NCBI RefSeq assembly: GCF_030811595.1
Contig: NZ_JAUSRB010000002.1
Span: 1,426,001 to 1,490,000, forward strand
Origin: Streptosporangium brasiliense
GTDB lineage: Bacteria; Actinomycetota; Actinomycetes; Streptosporangiales; Streptosporangiaceae
Reading direction: 5' to 3'
DNA: 64,000 bases
Part shown: positions 61,372 through 64,000 of the stretch, piece by piece
How the letters are laid out: each line of letters opens with the position of its first letter
Position numbering within the stretch: position 1 is the first letter of the stretch
The notes under the pieces: model-generated
Database searches by the model: none
What the model saw: only the letters and a program-made list of their open reading frames with translations
What the model was told of the DNA's origin: nothing
Translations under genes and position numbers: made by a program

Positions 61372-62016
61372 TTGACGCTGGATTCCAGTCGATCAGACGT
61401 TGAGATTCGATACTCTCGCGATCGTCGGACCAACCGCTCCTTGAGAGCTCTTCATATGTCACTTGAGCAGCTCAGCTGCTCCGTAGGATTCGACATGATC
61501 ACGGTGTCGGACATCACGAAACTAGCCGATGTCCACCGCTCCACCTTCTACCGGCACTATCGCGACAAGTTCCATATGATCGAGACTCTTCATGCGGACG
61601 GCACCCGAAAGGGCCTGAGTTCGCTTCTCGTGGCCACAGGCCATCCGGTCGCCCCCTACCGGTACGTAGCGGCCCTCGTCGAGATACTGGAGCACTTCGC
61701 CGCGTACAAGCGTCTTTATCATGCGCTCCTGGTGCACAGGAGAAGCACCTGGTTCGAACAGTGGCTCCATGCACGCTGGACCGAATCGATCCACCAGCTG
61801 TACAACGGCCCGTCCCCGTCGGCCCCGCCCGGGACCAGCGGCGCCCTCGTCGAGCTCAGGACCCGGATCACCGTTGAGACCTCCCTGGCCACACTGAAGT
61901 GGTGGGTTCAGGGTGACTGCTCGCTGACCGCCGAGCAGCTGGCGTGCTGGTACGCGAGACACATGCTGAACGGGTTCGCCCGGACCACCATGTCCTGCCC
62001 GTCCGGCGCCCACTAG
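61372..62016 (+). CDS. TetR/AcrR-family regulator
   Basis: 214 residues. The N-terminal helix-turn-helix is MITVSDITKLADVHRSTFYR followed by HYRDKFHMI, characteristic of TetR proteins; the C-terminal part resembles the TetR_C_7-like ligand domain with an Arg-rich helix (YHALLVHRRSTWFEQWLHAR). TTG 61372 has GGAAGG upstream and no better ATG is available. Codon use is somewhat less GC-extreme in the N-terminal half than in the neighbours. It may regulate the convergent minus-strand operon or act elsewhere. Confidence 0.85.
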   Translation: MTLDSSRSDVEIRYSRDRRTNRSLRALHMSLEQLSCSVGFDMITVSDITKLADVHRSTFYRHYRDKFHMIETLHADGTRKGLSSLLVATGHPVAPYRYVAALVEILEHFAAYKRLYHALLVHRRSTWFEQWLHARWTESIHQLYNGPSPSAPPGTSGALVELRTRITVETSLATLKWWVQGDCSLTAEQLACWYARHMLNGFARTTMSCPSGAH

Positions 62017-62062
62017 CGTCACGCCGGATCCTCGATCGCGGCCGGTCCGCCGGCGGGACGGG

Positions 62063-62133
62063 CTGGTCACGGCCGGCGGACCGGAGACGGCCCCGGAGCT
62101 GGTCACGGCCGGCGGGCCGGAGACGGCCCCGGA
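62063..62133. repeat. 36-bp tandem duplication between TetR and MoaD-like genes
   Basis: CTGGTCACGGCCGGCGGACC and 16 more bases at 62063-62098 recur at 62099-62133 with one change. The repeat lies between the convergent stops. Confidence 0.85.
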
Positions 62134-62137
62134 ACCC

Positions 62138-62440
62138 CTAGAACTCGGGGTGGGGGCTCCCGTCATCGGTCGATCCTCCGGCCACGGCGGGGATGACCAT
62201 CAGAACGTCGTCCTCCCCCACCTCGGTCGCCAGGCCACTGATCGACCTGATGTCCTCATCATTGAGGTAGATGTTCACGAACCTCCTGACCCCGGCCGAG
62301 TCCACGATCCGCTCGTAGAGCTGAGGGTAGGTCGCCCCGACTTCCGAGAGGACCTCCTCCAGCGTGCCCGGGGAAACCTGAATCTCTTTCGCATCAGCCG
62401 CCACCGGCCGCAGGGCGGTGGCGAGGACCACGCGTGCCAT
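62138..62440 (-). CDS. MoaD/ThiS (ubiquitin-like) protein with C-terminal extension
   Basis: 100 residues. The beta-grasp pattern of MoaD is clear: VVLATALRPVAADAKEIQVS, LEEVLSEVGATYPQLYERIV, FVNIYLNDEDIRSISGLATE and VGEDDVLMVIPAVAGG. The diglycine at residues 88-89 is normally terminal so it can be activated; here 11 more residues (STDDGSPHPEF) follow, so proteolysis would be needed before activation, as with CysO or ThiS-type precursors. It is last in an operon with a membrane protein and a papain-like protease. No E1-like enzyme is nearby. Confidence 0.9.
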   Translation of the reverse strand: MARVVLATALRPVAADAKEIQVSPGTLEEVLSEVGATYPQLYERIVDSAGVRRFVNIYLNDEDIRSISGLATEVGEDDVLMVIPAVAGGSTDDGSPHPEF

Positions 62441-62456
62441 GTGCTGTCCTCCTCTG

Positions 62457-63335
62457 TCAGACGCCCATGGACGCCGAGTCGTTCGGTCTCCCGATGAAGC
62501 TGCGGACGAGCTCGACCGCTTGAGCGGGTTCGTCCGCGTACCAGTGGATCGTCGTGATCGGGTGCTCGGCCCTCCGCAGCTTCACACTGTGCGTCTCGCT
62601 GAGTTCGACGATCACGTTCGTGGAGCTGGAGACCTCCATCACCAGGTTGTCCCCGACCACCTCTGCCGACCTGCGCATCCCTCTGCTCTTCTTCTCGATC
62701 CGCGCGGATTTGATGAGGGAGGTCGGTATGGAGATGTCGTAGAACGAAGCGAAGCGCAGCCGGAGCCTCCGCGGGCTGACGCAGTGGGGGTAGACGTAGA
62801 GCGTCGCCACGAAGCCGGCCAGCCAGAGCACCCCGAGGACGCCCAGGACCAACATGACCGTCCGGGCCGTGGGCCAGGGCAGCGCGGCGTGGACGACCAC
62901 CAGCAGCACACCGTCGGCGATGAGGACCAGCCACATGGTCAGCCGGACATCCTTGCCGTAGGCGATGGCGGCCTCGTCCGCGCTGGCGTCCTTCTTACGG
63001 CGGACTGCCAGGAAAAGCGCACGCCACAGGAGCAGGTCCTGCTTGAAGACGGCGGCGGCCGGCGCGGGGAGGACCGCGTCCAGGGCGGTTCCGGCCGCGC
63101 TGACCTCGTCGTCACCGTCCGCGCGTGCGTCACGGTAGGTGGCCCATGCCGCTCTCGCCTGCACGAGCACGAGCACGAAGAGCAGCAGCTCGATGACCAG
63201 CACGATCTGAACGCCGGTGCCGAGATCGATGACGCCGGTCGCCAGAAGCGCCAGTTCGAGCACGATGACGGCCGGGATCAGCCATCTCCCCACTGAAGCG
63301 ATCCTTCTGGCGAAGGGCTTACCCCCGGGGCTCAA
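62457..63335 (-). CDS. Multi-pass membrane protein of unknown function
   Basis: 292 residues. Four membrane helices (VGRWLIPAVIVLELALLATG, VQIVLVIELLLFVLVLVQAR, MWLVLIADGVLLVVVHAALP, VMLVLGVLGVLWLAGFVATL) and a C-terminal soluble domain of about 100 residues rich in beta-type sequence (LVMEVSSSTNVIVELSETHS). TTG 63335 has GGAAGGAG seven bases upstream. It overlaps the end of the protease gene by 17 bases and precedes the MoaD-like gene by 16. No family was recognised. Confidence 0.75.
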   Translation of the reverse strand: MSPGGKPFARRIASVGRWLIPAVIVLELALLATGVIDLGTGVQIVLVIELLLFVLVLVQARAAWATYRDARADGDDEVSAAGTALDAVLPAPAAAVFKQDLLLWRALFLAVRRKKDASADEAAIAYGKDVRLTMWLVLIADGVLLVVVHAALPWPTARTVMLVLGVLGVLWLAGFVATLYVYPHCVSPRRLRLRFASFYDISIPTSLIKSARIEKKSRGMRRSAEVVGDNLVMEVSSSTNVIVELSETHSVKLRRAEHPITTIHWYADEPAQAVELVRSFIGRPNDSASMGV

Positions 63336-64000
63336 GGGCCCGCTCCTTCCATTTTTTCTCGAACACGATCCAGGCCTCCCGGATCAGGCGGTTCTCAAAA
63401 TAGGAGTACGGCAACCACCCGTAACCCTGCGCGGCCCACCTGGATCCCCAGCTGTTGCGCACCAGAAACGCGCCGGCCGCCTGCCCTTCACCGCATGTCC
63501 GATCATCGTCGTATCCGGCGATGATCACCACATGCCGTCCGAATGTCGCCGCACCGACCGGCGGGAGGGAGAGGACATGACTCCGGAACGAGGACAGCTG
63601 AACGGGGTGGAGCGGTATGTCGACGGCCACCGGAATTCCATTGAGAATGTGCTGCCGTAGTGCACGGAGGCGGGCTGCGATGTTACCTTCCCCGCGCATT
63701 ATACGGCCGTAGATTATCCCTTTGCGGTCCGCCGCCCGAGCGAAACAGAAAGGCGGCGGATCTCTGTTCTCCCGGCCTGCCGTAAACGGCCAGTCCTCCT
63801 CTCCGACCATCCCGTAGGTGTCCCAGGCCTCGAAGCTCCGGAACAGGTTTGATCCGGCCCTGTCCCTTTCCCCGGCTATCAGGCGGGAGGTGCGGTAGTT
63901 GAAGAGAACGGAGGCGGCGAAATCATCTTCCCCACCCCGGCGCGCGTAGTAGCCGGCGATGCCGGCGACGACGGCGGCCGTACACAGCGGAATGTTTCCC
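63319..64000 (-). CDS. Papain-like (C1-family) cysteine protease, 5' end beyond window
   Basis: The open frame continues to the window edge; ~226 residues are visible. The active-site His is in FGRHVVIIAGYDDD and the Asn in GAFLVRNSWGSRWAAQGYGW, both canonical for C1 peptidases. The catalytic Cys would lie upstream of the window. An ATG exists at 63810, but similarity (IAGYYARRGGEDDFAASVLF) continues upstream, so it is internal. It is the first visible gene of the operon with the membrane protein and the MoaD-like protein, overlapping the former. No signal peptide can be judged. Confidence 0.85.
   Translation of the reverse strand, partial: GNIPLCTAAVVAGIAGYYARRGGEDDFAASVLFNYRTSRLIAGERDRAGSNLFRSFEAWDTYGMVGEEDWPFTAGRENRDPPPFCFARAADRKGIIYGRIMRGEGNIAARLRALRQHILNGIPVAVDIPLHPVQLSSFRSHVLSLPPVGAATFGRHVVIIAGYDDDRTCGEGQAAGAFLVRNSWGSRWAAQGYGWLPYSYFENRLIREAWIVFEKKWKERALEPRG

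Overview
The window is very GC-rich DNA with frequent GTG and TTG starts, four-base start/stop overlaps inside operons, a complete ergothioneine gene set, ECF sigma factors with zinc anti-sigma partners, NarL-type two-component systems and a Hanks-type Ser/Thr kinase. This fits a filamentous actinomycete, plausibly of the Streptosporangiaceae. The family assignment is inference; no rRNA or tRNA marker is present. No CRISPR array or prophage was seen.

Layout. 1-2.5 kb: end of an MFS transporter, a DUF1232 protein, an ECF sigma factor with a translationally coupled zinc-finger anti-sigma factor, and a second orphan zinc-finger protein. 2.6-7.0 kb: ergothioneine genes egtA-egtB-egtC-egtD (no egtE here). 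7.3-16.6 kb: a membrane protein and orphan sensor kinase, an HxlR regulator with an added zinc finger, an ornithine-cyclodeaminase homologue, an FAD oxidoreductase, a multicopper oxidase with a small membrane partner, and a kinase/regulator pair. 16.9-21.0 kb: an unusual trio made of a sulfotransferase-like protein, a rifampin-phosphotransferase-like dikinase and a histidine-phosphatase-like protein that lacks catalytic residues. 21.3-28.5 kb: SRPBCC and cupin proteins, then a MacAB-type efflux operon with a lipoprotein, facing a divergent OmpR/kinase pair.

28.5-37.8 kb: an acyltransferase, a dienelactone-hydrolase-like lipoprotein, and a fructosamine (fructoselysine) utilisation locus: a LacI regulator, FrlD-like kinase and FrlB-like deglycase on one strand, and a binding protein with two permeases on the other. 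Two near-identical palindromes between the halves are likely operators. 37.8-44.2 kb is a rearrangement zone: an mIHF remnant, an insertion sequence (IS) inserted exactly at the tip of an IS5-family element, a divergent MFS/TetR pair (the TetR carries the same zinc-finger type as the HxlR protein), and fragments of an IS630 transposase and a short-chain dehydrogenase. A 34-bp inverted repeat brackets most of this zone.

44.2-51.1 kb: a two-component system divergent from a DD-peptidase-like hydrolase and MMPL transporter, then a glycosyltransferase whose 5' end is joined to a Tn3-type transposase remnant. 51.3-55.7 kb: small secreted and unknown proteins. 55.8-59.1 kb: a complete four-subunit succinate dehydrogenase/fumarate reductase. 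59.3-64.0 kb: a receptor-type Ser/Thr kinase, a TetR regulator, and a minus-strand operon of a papain-like protease (cut by the window end), a membrane protein and a MoaD/ubiquitin-like protein with a tail beyond its diglycine.

A recurring property is short tandem duplications (15-77 bp) at, or just after, the 3' ends of genes; at least ten are listed.
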